Origin: Syngnathus acus
Taxonomy: Eukaryota > Chordata > Actinopteri > Syngnathiformes > Syngnathidae
Direction: 5' to 3'
Length of the DNA: 64,000 nucleotides
NCBI RefSeq assembly: GCF_901709675.1
Contig: NC_051103.1
Coordinates: forward strand, 111,501 to 175,500
The position numbers and the translations under genes were made by a program. The notes under the pieces were generated by a model. The model worked only from the letters and a program-made list of their open reading frames with translations, was not told where the DNA came from and searched no databases. Of this stretch, positions 10,571 to 19,682 are shown piece after piece (within the stretch, counting starts at the first letter, position 1; each line of letters begins with the position of its first letter).

Positions 10571-13417
10571 CCTGGGTCCCAAATGTAGCGGTGGACTCGG
10601 GAGGGTCCGGCCGACTCCCACTCCTGCTTCCAAGCTGCTGCCAACCATGCATCTCTGGAGATGTCCTCAGAGGTGGAGTTGAGCATCTCTTGTGCTGCCT
10701 TGTTGTAAGGGTGGCGGGACTTGACTCTGCTTGGAGGTGCTGGTGTTATTGTGGTGTTGTGCAAGATGTGCCAGTCATATTTTTGTGCCTTCCTGGCCAG
10801 GGCGAGGGTGGCAGCCTCCCGTCGGAGGCCGGCCGGTGCTATTCCCGCGAGGACCGGCAAGAGGGACACAGGAGTAGGTTTCAAGCATCCAGTTATTATC
10901 CGGAGGGAGGTATTAATAGCCACGTCGACCTTTCTCGCATGCGGGCTTCTGCTCCAGACTGGGCTGCAGTATTCTGCTGCAGAGAAGACCAGGGCTTGAG
11001 TGGATATTCGCAGCGTCTTAGCGGAGGCTCCCCAGGTTGTTCCAGCGAGGCGGCGGATCAGCGCGGCTCTGGATGTCACCTTGGCCTTGACTTCTTCCAG
11101 GTGTTGTTTGAAGGATAATGTCCGATCCAGACGCACTCCAAGGTACTTCGGGGCTTGCTGGACCTCCAGACATTTGTTGTCAACGCGCACCTCAAGTTCC
11201 CTCCTGGCTTCTCTGGTGCTAAGGTGGTATGCCGCTGCGACTGTCTTTCCGACGCTGAGCTGTAGACGCCACCTCCGAAGGTATGCTACCAGTGTGCCCA
11301 TGTCTTCATTAAGACCCTCTTCCATCGCCTTCCACGTTGGTCGGCTCAGCATGATGGCAAGGTCGTCTGCGTAGCCATACTTTCTCGATGCTGTATCAGG
11401 TAGGTCGTGGATGTAAACATTGAACAGCATCGGCGAGAGGACAGACCCCTGCGGTACCCCGTTCCTCAGTCTTCTGAGCCTACTGCACTGGCCACTGCTG
11501 GTCTGGAGGATGAAGCTGCGGTTGGAAATTGTCTCCATGATGAACTTCACCATGTGCCGGTCTGGTATTGTCCTCAGCAGCTTCAGGTGGAGTCCCCGGT
11601 GCCACACGGTGTCATATGCAGCCGTCAGATCCAGGTACACTACCCCAGCTTTCTCACTGTCCTGGAAGCTGTCCTCGATGTCCTGACAGAGTAGTGTTAC
11701 CTGGTCTGCTGTTGATCTTCCATGACGGAAACCAGCTTGTTCCCGTGGGAGCTGTGAGTCCACCACTGGCTCGATGCGGCTATGGATCATCTTCTCCAAG
11801 ATCTTAAATGGGACACAGAGCAGCGAGATTGGTCTGTATGACTTAGGATCTTCTGCAGGTTTATTTGGCTTCGGCAGAGCTATGACAGAGGCACGGCGCC
11901 AAGTCTTTGGGAGCTTTAATCTCCGGTAGCATGATGTAAAGAAAGCACAGAGCCAACCAGACGTTGTTGTGCTCTGGTGGATGACAAACTCTGGGTGGAT
12001 GTTGTCACGGCCAGGGGATTTGCCTGGCTTGAGCTTGCTCAAGGCCTCACTGAGTTCCTCTGCTGTGAATTCTCCCGAGAGGTTGGAATCGACACTGGCC
12101 GCTCCCGAGAGGCCAGACACCTCACACGATATCAGTCGGGCAAAAACTTTGTCAGCATCCGGGAAGCGGCCATTCTTCAGGAGATGGGATGCAATGGCAT
12201 TTGCTGTGACTGGGCAGCTGTGGGGTGTTGTATTTCTGCCTGTGAGCTGGTTGATGGTCTGCCACGCCTTGCGACTAGAATGGGTGAAGTCGATTGATTC
12301 GACGACTTCTGTCCATCTAGCCCTACGGGTGATATCCAGCTTCTGGAGCAGTGCTGCTGCAGTCATGTCCACCTCTTCTCTGGAGCTAGCCCTCTGGTGA
12401 TCACACAGAAGGCGGCTGCATTCCTTGTCCCAACCCGGGATGTAGTTCCTGTTATAGCCCCGTGGGATGGTTTTCTTTGCCGCACCCAGGATGACCTGGC
12501 AGTAGGACCTGGCAGTAGGCTGCATAGGCCGCATCCAGATCGGCTGTGTCTGGGTCTGGCAGGCCAGCTGACCTTCTTTCAGTCTCCTCAGCATACGACT
12601 CCCAGTTGGCCTTTCGGAAGTTCCATCGCTTGACGGGTTTCCCTGGTACCGGTTCCACCAGTGCTGGGACTTTAATGATGGATGGCCGGTGATGTGATCG
12701 GGGAAACCTATCCAGGATGCGTCTCTCCGGTTTCGGGTCGTTACTGTGGCAGATGGCGAAGGCCAGGTCCGGGATGGTGGAGGTTTTCCAGCGTACAGAG
12801 AAGAACGTTGGAGGCTCCTTGGGGTCGTACAGCAGCAGAGCATCAGTGTTGGAGGCCCATTCACTCAGCGCCACTCCATTAGGTGTTGTGTGGTTGTAAC
12901 CCCAGTCTGTGTGCTGACAGTTGAAGTCACCTGCATAGATGGCAGGTGCAGTTATTGATGGGAGTGATGTCACGGACAGCTCCGATGGTGGGGGTTTGTA
13001 TACGTTGACGACTGATGTTTCCTGGATTTTTGTAACCAGCCACTCGATGTTAGAGCCTGGTGGGGATTGGCTGCTGGCTGACCAGCTTAATTCAGTCCTG
13101 ACGAACGTTGCCACACCGTGTTGCTTGCTGTAGATGGACCCAGCAAGATGGAACCCAGGAATCTTGAGGATGTTGTCGGATGTGCAGTGTGTCTCCTGCA
13201 GGAGCAGAACCGCTGCCTCGTTGGAATCAGCCAGGTGACGCAGGACTTCGAGTTTGGCGGTTGTTAGGCCCTCGACATTGAGTTGAAGCACTGACAGGCC
13301 TCGGTTTTCGACGGTCGGGATGACTGCCCGTCCGCCGGTCCTAAGCCTGCCAGCTCGAGCTCGACGAGCTCGACGTTTGGTTGACGACATTCGTTTCACA
13401 AGTTGGTCTTGCACCAT
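10571..13417 (-). pseudogene. LINE D ORF2: endonuclease and reverse transcriptase
   Basis: The N-terminus is basic (KRRARRARAGRLR). The AP endonuclease follows (LQLNVEG, LLLQETHC, YAGDFNCQHTDWGY); its final motif reads SHHRPSI where SDHRP is usual. The frame shifts at the 13-bp tandem duplication 12493-12518, so the RT is read in the next frame. It shows [46 protein letters not shown] and the catalytic YADDLA, all well preserved. The frame then runs straight into the Rex3 endonuclease at 10559. The motif order and the C-terminal CCHC knuckle place it near the Jockey group; the exact clade is uncertain. Confidence 0.85.
12493..12518. repeat. 13-bp tandem duplication causing a frameshift
   Basis: GACCTGGCAGTAG occurs twice in direct tandem. 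Thirteen is one more than a multiple of three, so it shifts LINE D's frame exactly where the endonuclease frame gives way to the RT frame. Confidence 0.95.
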
Positions 13418-13468
13418 TTCTTGCTACTTGCAGAGGAGGCCACGTGGAGGCTGTCGTCTTCTCCTCCT

Positions 13469-14630
13469 GGTAGCTACCATTTGGGTGCTTTTTTCTTTGG
13501 TGGAAATAAAGTCGAGTGATCAGTTCGATCTTATTTCTAAAATTCCAATTTGGGAACTAGGTTGGCCTCGAGAGGACCGACTGCCCGATGACTGTCCCCC
13601 CCCCTCGCGTAAATACAGAAAAAGTTGTTCCCCTAGTTCCTCATGCAATGTTGTCCAGTCCAATTATTTTGAGTAAATCCAAGTTAATCCAGGCAAGCGA
13701 TCTTGCGTCTTACACCCGGAGATCCCGGAGGCTTGGAAAAAGTCTTGGAACTCGTATGGGCTTCTTCACGTATGAACGCTCTTTGGGAGAGAGAAGCCCC
13801 GTAGCTGCATGTGGCGGTCTTTTTATAGACTTCTCTGCCCCCCCCCCCCCTTTCGCTGGCACCTATACTCCCCATAGGATAAGATTGCCCAGTTTCTGGC
13901 AGCTGTTTCCGCCTTTCATCTGTCCCACGCATCTTCCACCAAAAGTACAGCCAACACCCAGGTAAGCCCCCCCACTTCCTCTTTTCTTCACTTCCCTTTT
14001 TATGAAAATAACACTTCAAAGTTACATTTCAATCAACCAAAAAATCAAAAATCCAAACCTTTGAGTCAATCTTTTAAACATCGTTTAACACACCACCATT
14101 TTCATAGCATGGGTCACCTTGGTCCAATTGAGTGATAATATTGCTTTAAGCTGTTACCGAATATATTTTAGCCAAGCAAAGAAATTAAGATAAAAAAATA
14201 AAAACATTTGTATCAATCTTTTAAACATGTTTTAACACACCATTTTCATAGTGGTGGGCACCTTGGTCCAATTGAGTGAAAATATTGCTTTAAGCTGTTA
14301 CAGAATATATTTTAGCCAAGCAAAGAAATTAAGATAAAAAAAAAAAACCACATTTGTGATTCCGTGCGTGACTCAAAACCGACCCCGTGTTATTCTGTTT
14401 ATTTCTATTTTTGCTAGTTCAGCTTGTCTTGCCCATCTTTGGTCTCATGTAACGGTTTGGCACCATCTCTTGGAAGAATTTGGAATTTCAGCAATGCCAA
14501 TTTTATTCAATAATTCTCATTTCAAATTTTGCACCATCTGCTGCTAAAATTTGGAATTTCAGCCATGCCAATGGGAACAATCCATACTCACTTTTTGCAC
14601 CATCTGTTCTCCCCTCCATGTTACATGACA
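13469..14630. mobile_element. LTR-like element E, copy 1, right part
   Basis: It resumes with the duplicated GGTAGCTAC and then matches 44510-45646 of the second copy closely, including GGTGGAAATAAAGTCGAGTG and a CTCGCG...CCCGATGACTGTCCCC stretch. A unit with TTGGTCCAATTGAGTG and GCTTTAAGCTGTTAC is repeated in tandem (about 14060-14345; about 45090-45340 in copy 2). The end is CATGTTACATGACA followed by the target duplicate GTCC. Confidence 0.75.
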
Positions 14631-15172
14631 GTCCTGATTATATTTTCTGCAGTCCTGACTGTCCGTTGCAGTCTGTGCTTGTCTTGTTTGGTGGCCGATC
14701 CAAATCAGACAGTGATGGATGTGCAGAGGATGGACTGGATGATGGTAGTATAGAAGGTCTTCAGCAGCTCCTGTGGCAGGTCAAACTTCCTGAGCCGTCT
14801 CAGAAAGTACAGCCTCTGCTGGGCCTTCTTCCGGACAGAGTCTATGTGGCTGGGCCATTTCAGGTCCCGAGAGATTGTGGATCCCAGGAACTTGAAGGTG
14901 TCTGTGGAGAGAATAGCATTACTGTGGATAGTGAGGGGTGAAGGTGGTGAAGGGTCTCGCCTGAAGTCCACTGTCATCTCCACGGTCTTGAGCGGGTTCA
15001 GCTCTAGGTGGTTTTGGCTGCACCAGTGGACCAGCCGCTCCACCTCCTGTCTTTACACAGTCTCGTCACCATCCCGGATCAGTCCGATGAGATTAGTGCC
15101 GTCCGCATATTTCAGGAGTTTCACAGAAGAGTCGCCTGAGGAGCAATCGTTAGTGTGACAAGAGAAGAAGTG
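14631..15172 (-). mobile_element. Rex1-type LINE C, segment 3 (RT C-terminal half)
   Basis: Minus-strand frame 14705-15043 contains RLVHWCSQNHLELNPLKTVE, VDFRRD, FLGSTISRDLKWPSHIDSVR and KKAQQRLYFLRRLRKFDLP. The catalytic motif upstream reads KYADGTNLIG where FADDTTLIG is usual, so one catalytic Asp is lost. The segment ends in a RTVRTAENI block whose continuation (RTNLLSIQDMYL) is found at 5873, across element E. An internal stop follows DGDETV. Confidence 0.8.
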
Positions 15173-15485
15173 CACTGGGGGTGCACATCAGTGAAGACCT
15201 CTCCTGGACCACTAGCACTGCATCACTGGCGAAGAAAGCTCAGCGCCGCCTGTACTTCCTGCAGAAACTCAGAAGAGCAAGTGCTCCACCAGCCATCATG
15301 ACCACATTCAACCGAGGCACCATTGAGAGCGTCCTCTCCAGCTGCATCGCTGTGTAGGGTGGAAGCTGCACTGAATACAACAGGAAGGCTCTGCAGCGCA
15401 TAGTGAACACAGCTGGAAGGATTATTGGTGCTTCACTCCCCCTCCCTGAAGGACATTTACACCTCCCATCTCACCAGCAAGGCTG
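15172..15485 (+). mobile_element. Rex1-type LINE B fragment
   Basis: Plus-strand fragment encoding LGVHISEDLSWT, a KKAQRRLYFLQKLRRASAPP block and an ALQRIVNTAGRIIGASLPL region, with an internal stop after CIAV. It is the same subfamily as 3659-4240 and 31350-32395. It lies between the GCVLSP and TNDC motifs of LINE C and therefore interrupts it. It lacks its own 3' UTR. Confidence 0.7.
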
Positions 15486-15757
15486 GGGAGAGGACGCATC
15501 CCTAGGGGGCGCCAGTATTTAAGGTCCGGGTGTCGGATGTGATGGTCCCCAGCCTCACATGCTGTCTCCTGTTCGTCAGTAAGCTGGTGATCCACTGACA
15601 GGTGGAGGCAGGCACCACGATCTGGATGAGCTTCTGGTGGAGGATGTCAGGAGCTATGGGATTGAACACCAAGCTGAAGTCCACAAACAAGATCCTGGCG
15701 TACGTCCCTGGGGTGTCCAGGTGGTGCAGAATGTAGTGCTGTTGACCGCATCGTCCA
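15486..15757 (-). mobile_element. Rex1-type LINE C, segment 4 (RT motifs A and B)
   Basis: The minus frame 15502-15690 shows MFVDFSLVFNPIAPDILHQK and a TNRRQHVRLG block, then GAP followed by a TAG where Gln is expected and GCVLSP. A DDAVNSTT block marks the start of the retained RT. The 5' end abuts L2 sequence at about 15758, so LINE C is a 5'-truncated copy inserted in L2. Confidence 0.75.
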
Positions 15758-16425
15758 TCGACCTTTCCCTGCCGCTGAATCCCTCATCCATGCCTTCATC
15801 TCATCCCGGCTTGACTACTGCAACTCCCTTCTCACTGGCATCAATGTGCACTCACTTCATAGACTTCAAATAGACCACAACTCTACTGCCCGCCTCCTTA
15901 CCCAAACCCGGTCCTGCAAATAGATCACTCCCATTATCCATTCTCTTCACTGGGTCCCCATTAAGCAGCATATCATCTTCAAGATACTCCTCCTCACCTT
16001 CAAAGCCCTTCACCACTTGGCTCCCCCTTACCTATCTGAGTTCCTTATCCCCTACCGCCCCAACCCTAACCCTCCGATCCTCCTCTACTTCACGTCTGAC
16101 AATCCCACAATCCAAACGCAAATCCTTTGGCGACAGAGCCTTCTCCTGCACAGCACCCCGACTCTGGAACTCTGTCCCTCAATCTGTCTGCGACTCACCC
16201 TCACTCCCCATATTTAAGTCAATTTTAAAAACTTACCTCTTTTCTCAAGCCTACGAACTCCCCTACCTATAACTGATGTCCTTTTCCTAACTGAATCCTA
16301 TTGTCTCCATCCCCCACCCCACCCCTCCCGTACGTCCTCACCTTGTTTCCCTGTAAGCGTCTTTGGGTCTTTGAAAAGCGCTATACAAATTTAATGAATT
16401 ATTATTATTGTTATCATTATTATAT
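15758..16425 (+). mobile_element. L2 LINE, downstream half with 3' end
   Basis: Begins CTTTCCCTGCCGCTGAATCC and matches 35775-36430 to the end, including the conserved fish L2 terminus with TTTGAAAAGCGCTATACAAA and an ATT-repeat tail. It carries several stops (for instance after DFK). It is the 3' half of the L2 whose upstream part ends at 3548. Confidence 0.8.
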
Positions 16426-16429
16426 TTAA

Positions 16430-16745
16430 GCGACCGGCTTCCCATCAAAGGGTTAAATAAAACAGGGGTGAAGAGACTCAACGATTGCTAACCACCTTTA
16501 TTAAATCAATTCTGAAGTAATCACTCTAACCTTTTTATGACGCCAATCCCTTTAAAGTCGAGCGTGTAGGGTAACTAAGGTCGAGACACGGCATCAGAAT
16601 GACCGCGCCCTACTGGTGGCACTATTCTCTCTGATTTGGGGCTTTGTTTAAGTCTCGGATATATTTAGATGTCTTTGTTAAGACCTCAGTGATTCGTTAT
16701 TTACACTAGAACGCATTTGCCCTAGCTGACCTTAAGATTTTACAA
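16430..16745. mobile_element. Diverged relative of element E (left end)
   Basis: Matches the first 300 bases or so of element E in order: GACCGGCT, GGGGTGAAG, TTTATGACG, GAATGACCGCGCC, TTTAGATGTCTTTGTTA. By eye it is clearly more diverged than the two full copies are from each other. The rest of the element is absent; the next 145 bases are unclassified. Confidence 0.6.
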
Positions 16746-16889
16746 AGTCCAATTAGAAGCTAAAAATTTGACAAAGTCCAATTTGAAGACTCTGGAAATT
16801 CATTTTGGTAGATTTTGGTCCAATCTCAAAAAGAATGAAAAATCCATCTTATTCCAAACGGCGTTCTTCACTCCGGGCATTAAAACTAC

Positions 16890-17646
16890 CTAAATAATTT
16901 GATAAAAGAACCAATCAACAAATTTATAAGTGAAGACAAAATGAACTTAGTACAACTATTTCGAGATAGTTACGGCGAGAAATGCGTCGAGTTTCGCCTC
17001 CTGGAAAAGCTGACGAGGAAATGGGCTTGCTACAGGAACCACCTGAGATTCAACCTGCGCTGCCAAGATGAAGAGGTGACGCCGACCAGCCTGACAGTTA
17101 AGAACCCGATTCCAACCAGGAACGCGGAGCGGATTATCAGGAGACTGCGGATGACTCTGGTCTAAGAACGAATACGATGCACCACCAATAAACTCAACAA
17201 CATCAACAGCAAACCACAGCGGCTGACGGAGCAGTTCGAACACCGGTTTCCTCTGGACAAAAACATGGTAACAACACTGCACGGACGCTTGGAGAGCATA
17301 CACGAACAGAAATTCACCGCCACAAAAAGCCAACACATCCGTAAATTAGACAGACTTATGTCATGTCACAAGCTCACACAGGCAGAGCGCAGCATACTGG
17401 CGAAAGGAATCAACTACACTATCAAACCCAAAAACATACCGCACGAGGATTAATTTTAGCCACGGAGTTGGCATGTGAAAAAATACACAATCCAGGACAG
17501 AAAGCAGCACTAAGCAACTTATTTGCAGGTATATTAAAAACGGGAAACCCACCACCCAGCAATATTACCAAACAGGAAGCAAGAGCTATGAATACACTAG
17601 CAAAAAATGAAGACAGCACGATCCTCCCAGCAGACAAAAGCAGAAC
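16890..17646 (+). pseudogene. Penelope-like element N-terminal fragment
   Basis: Three broken frames read in order like the N-terminal half of a Penelope-like element protein: FRDSYGEKCVEF, RNAERIIRRLRMTLV, a glutamine-rich region, then LAKGINYTIKPKNIPHED and SNITKQEARAMNTLAKNEDS followed by TILPADKSRTV. The last string is the conserved NEDxxILPADKG motif just before the PLE reverse transcriptase. The RT and GIY-YIG endonuclease are missing because the sequence is cut by the sushi LTR at 17647. At least one stop and two frameshifts are present. Confidence 0.75.
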
Positions 17647-18171
17647 TGTCATGCTGTCATGTTTTGTGGGTTGTTGTTGTCTTGCCCTGTTCGTCGTATT
17701 GTCACTTCCTGTTTTGTTTTGGTAACTCTCCTCTCGTTTCAGTTCGTGGGTCCTTCCTCTGTGCGTCAGTCTACTTGTATTCCCTGATCCCAATTGTGTG
17801 CACCTGAGTTTTTGGTCCTAATTGTCTGCACCTGTGTCCTCACCCTTCTGTGTGTATTTAACCAGCGTCTTCCCCTTGTCTTGTGCCAGTGCGTCTTGAG
17901 CACCAGCGATCGCGTGAGTTACAGATACCCCTTTAGAGAACCTAGTTTAGCAGATACCTTTTTGTCAAGCCTAAGCTCTGTGTTTTGCAGTTTTGTTTTT
18001 TGCCACCGTGTTTTCCCTCTTTTTGAGGCGCTTTCGTTTTTTTGCTGTCTACAGCCTTGTTTTCCCTCTTTTTGAGGCGCTTTTGGTTTTTTGCTGTCTC
18101 CAGCCTGGCCGAATAAATACCTTTTTGTTGGCACTCTGCATCCGAGTCCTCTCCCTGATCCAAGTCTGACA
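17647..18171 (+). mobile_element. Sushi-type chromovirus, 5' LTR
   Basis: 525-bp LTR starting TGTCATGCTG and ending CTGACA, matched by the 3' LTR at 23316. A TATA-like TATTTAA lies at 17855-17861 and AATAAA near 18112. The 3' part contains a tandem duplication around CCCTCTTTTTGAGGCGCTTT. It differs from the 3' LTR at about ten places plus one 10-base indel over roughly 390 bases, counted by eye. Confidence 0.9.
17855..17894 (+). promoter_or_regulatory. Sushi LTR core promoter and self-primer
   Basis: TATTTAA at 17855-17861 predicts transcription starting about 30 bases downstream, at or near 17885. The ten bases from there, GCCAGTGCGT, are exactly complementary to ACGCACTGGC at 18174-18183, just after the LTR. 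This is the arrangement of Tf1/sushi elements, whose RNA 5' end folds back to prime its own reverse transcription. The start site is inferred from spacing. Confidence 0.7.
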
Positions 18172-18173
18172 GT

Positions 18174-18183
18174 ACGCACTGGC
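18174..18183 (+). promoter_or_regulatory. Self-complementary primer-binding site
   Basis: ACGCACTGGC lies two bases after the LTR end where a tRNA-type PBS (TGG...) would normally start. No tRNA complement is apparent, whereas the predicted RNA 5' end pairs perfectly over ten bases. Confidence 0.7.
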
Positions 18184-18188
18184 CTGTC

Positions 18189-19682
18189 ATGGACTCGGCA
18201 GAGTCGGAGCAGCTGATCGCCGCAGTACGCTCCCAGGCGTCGCAGCTCGCCCAACACCAGAAGCAAGTGGAGGCTCTGGGTGTTGGAATCCAAGGGCTCG
18301 CGAAGAGTCAGGAAGACTTCCAAGGGGTGGTGGCCGCCCAGGTGGGAACGCTGAGCAAGCAGATGCAGGAAGTTCTCTCGCTTCTGACCGCGGGACCAGC
18401 AGCGACGCCCAGTCCACCAGCTGCTTCCCCTGTGGCCCGTCTTGCTGCCGCTCCCATGGCCGTGGGCGCCAGACTCGCTCCTCCGGAACGTTACTCCGGT
18501 GAACCCGGGCTTAGCAGAGCCTTTATCACCGAGTGTGAAATGCAGTTTGAGCGGTCCCCAGGTGAATTCCCCACGGAACGCTCCCGGGTGGCCTATATGG
18601 TCTCTTACCTGACGGGAAGGGCCCGGGCGTGGGCGACCGCAGAATGGGCTAGAGATTCCGCCACCTGTCATTCCCTTCCCGCCTTCATCGAGGCCCTGCG
18701 TACGGTGTTCGACCCGATCTCCTCAGACCGAGAGAAGGCTCGGGAGCTGTGCCAGCTGACCCAGGGTCGAGAGACTGTCGGGGACTACGCAATCCGCTTC
18801 CGCACTCTGGCCGCGGAATGCGGGTGGAACTCGACGGCCCTGTATGACATCTTTCTCAGGGGCCTTTCCGGACCCATACAGGACCAGCTCATCCCCCTCG
18901 ACCTCCCCACAGACCTCGACGCTCTCATCGCGCTGGCCATCCGCACGGACAACCGACTGCAGGAATGGAAGAAGCAGCGCGCAAGTAGGAACACAACCGC
19001 CTTCCCCCCCGTGTCAGTGGCCGGGTCTTCACCCCTCGAGGCACACCGCCTCAGGCCGAACACGGCTCTGCTGCCTCCTGGGATCGAACACATGCAGTTG
19101 GGCAGAGCTACGTTGAACAAGGAGGAAAGGAAGTGCCGACGCCAGGAAGGTAGATGCTATTACTGCGGTGCGCAAGGACATATCCTCCGCTCCTGTCCGG
19201 TGAGGAAAAGCCTGACGTTAAGCACCTTTTCTGTTGCCCAGCAGAAGGTTCGGGGCCTACCCATCGGCACAATTACCTGCTTAGGAAAGGACACTAAACT
19301 TGGGGTGCTAATAGACTCCGGGGCTGATGAGAGTTTGGTCGACTGGGCATTTGCTCGGAGATTAGGGGTAAAGACTGAACTGCTAATTACGACAGTGAAA
19401 GCCAAGGCGCTCAATGGACAAGCGCTTTTTGATATTACTCATGTAACCAAACCCAACTCTCTGTCTTTTGGCAACCATCATGAGAAAGTGAGATTGCATG
19501 TCGTAACCTCCCCCATGAACCCACTTATCCACGGGTATCCATGGCTAAAACGCCATAACCCAACCATAGACTGGGAATCCGGAGAGATAAGGGGATGGGA
19601 CCCCATTGCCAAGTGTCATGTCTCGAATCTAACCCTAACCCTACACGTGGTTCTAACCCAATCTCTGTTTCTCCTGTCCTAG
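18189..19682 (+). pseudogene. Sushi Gag and protease
   Basis: The 497-codon frame starts 18 bases after the LTR. The N-terminal region is helical (MDSAESEQL, repeated Gln/Leu heptads). A capsid-like domain follows (PERYSGEPG, FITECEMQFE, RARAWATAEWA, PISSDREKARELCQL, IRTDNRLQEW). A zinc knuckle CYYCGAQGHILRSC (C-x2-C-x4-H-x4-C) packages RNA, and a retropepsin-type protease with LIDSGADESLVDW follows. It is related to the Gag from which mammalian PEG10/RTL genes derive. A one-base loss near 19597 moves the downstream part into another frame, so the last 28 or so residues here are off-frame. Otherwise Gag is complete. Confidence 0.88.

Larger units (their letters stand above)
10571..13468 (-). 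mobile_element. Jockey-like LINE D, 5' and central part
   Basis: With 7292-7577 this forms a LINE of about 3.2 kb, lying in element E with a 9-bp target duplication (GGTAGCTAC). The 5' end is within about 50 bases of the first Met (13417). No separate ORF1 is visible, so it is either a one-ORF element or lightly 5'-truncated. Apart from a 13-bp duplication and the Rex3 insertion, its long frame is open, suggesting a fairly recent insertion. Confidence 0.85.

Noticed and set aside
9586-12864. A single 1092-residue protein on the minus strand
   Set aside because: It is two LINE proteins joined by the Rex3 insertion; the junction falls at an 11-bp target duplication.
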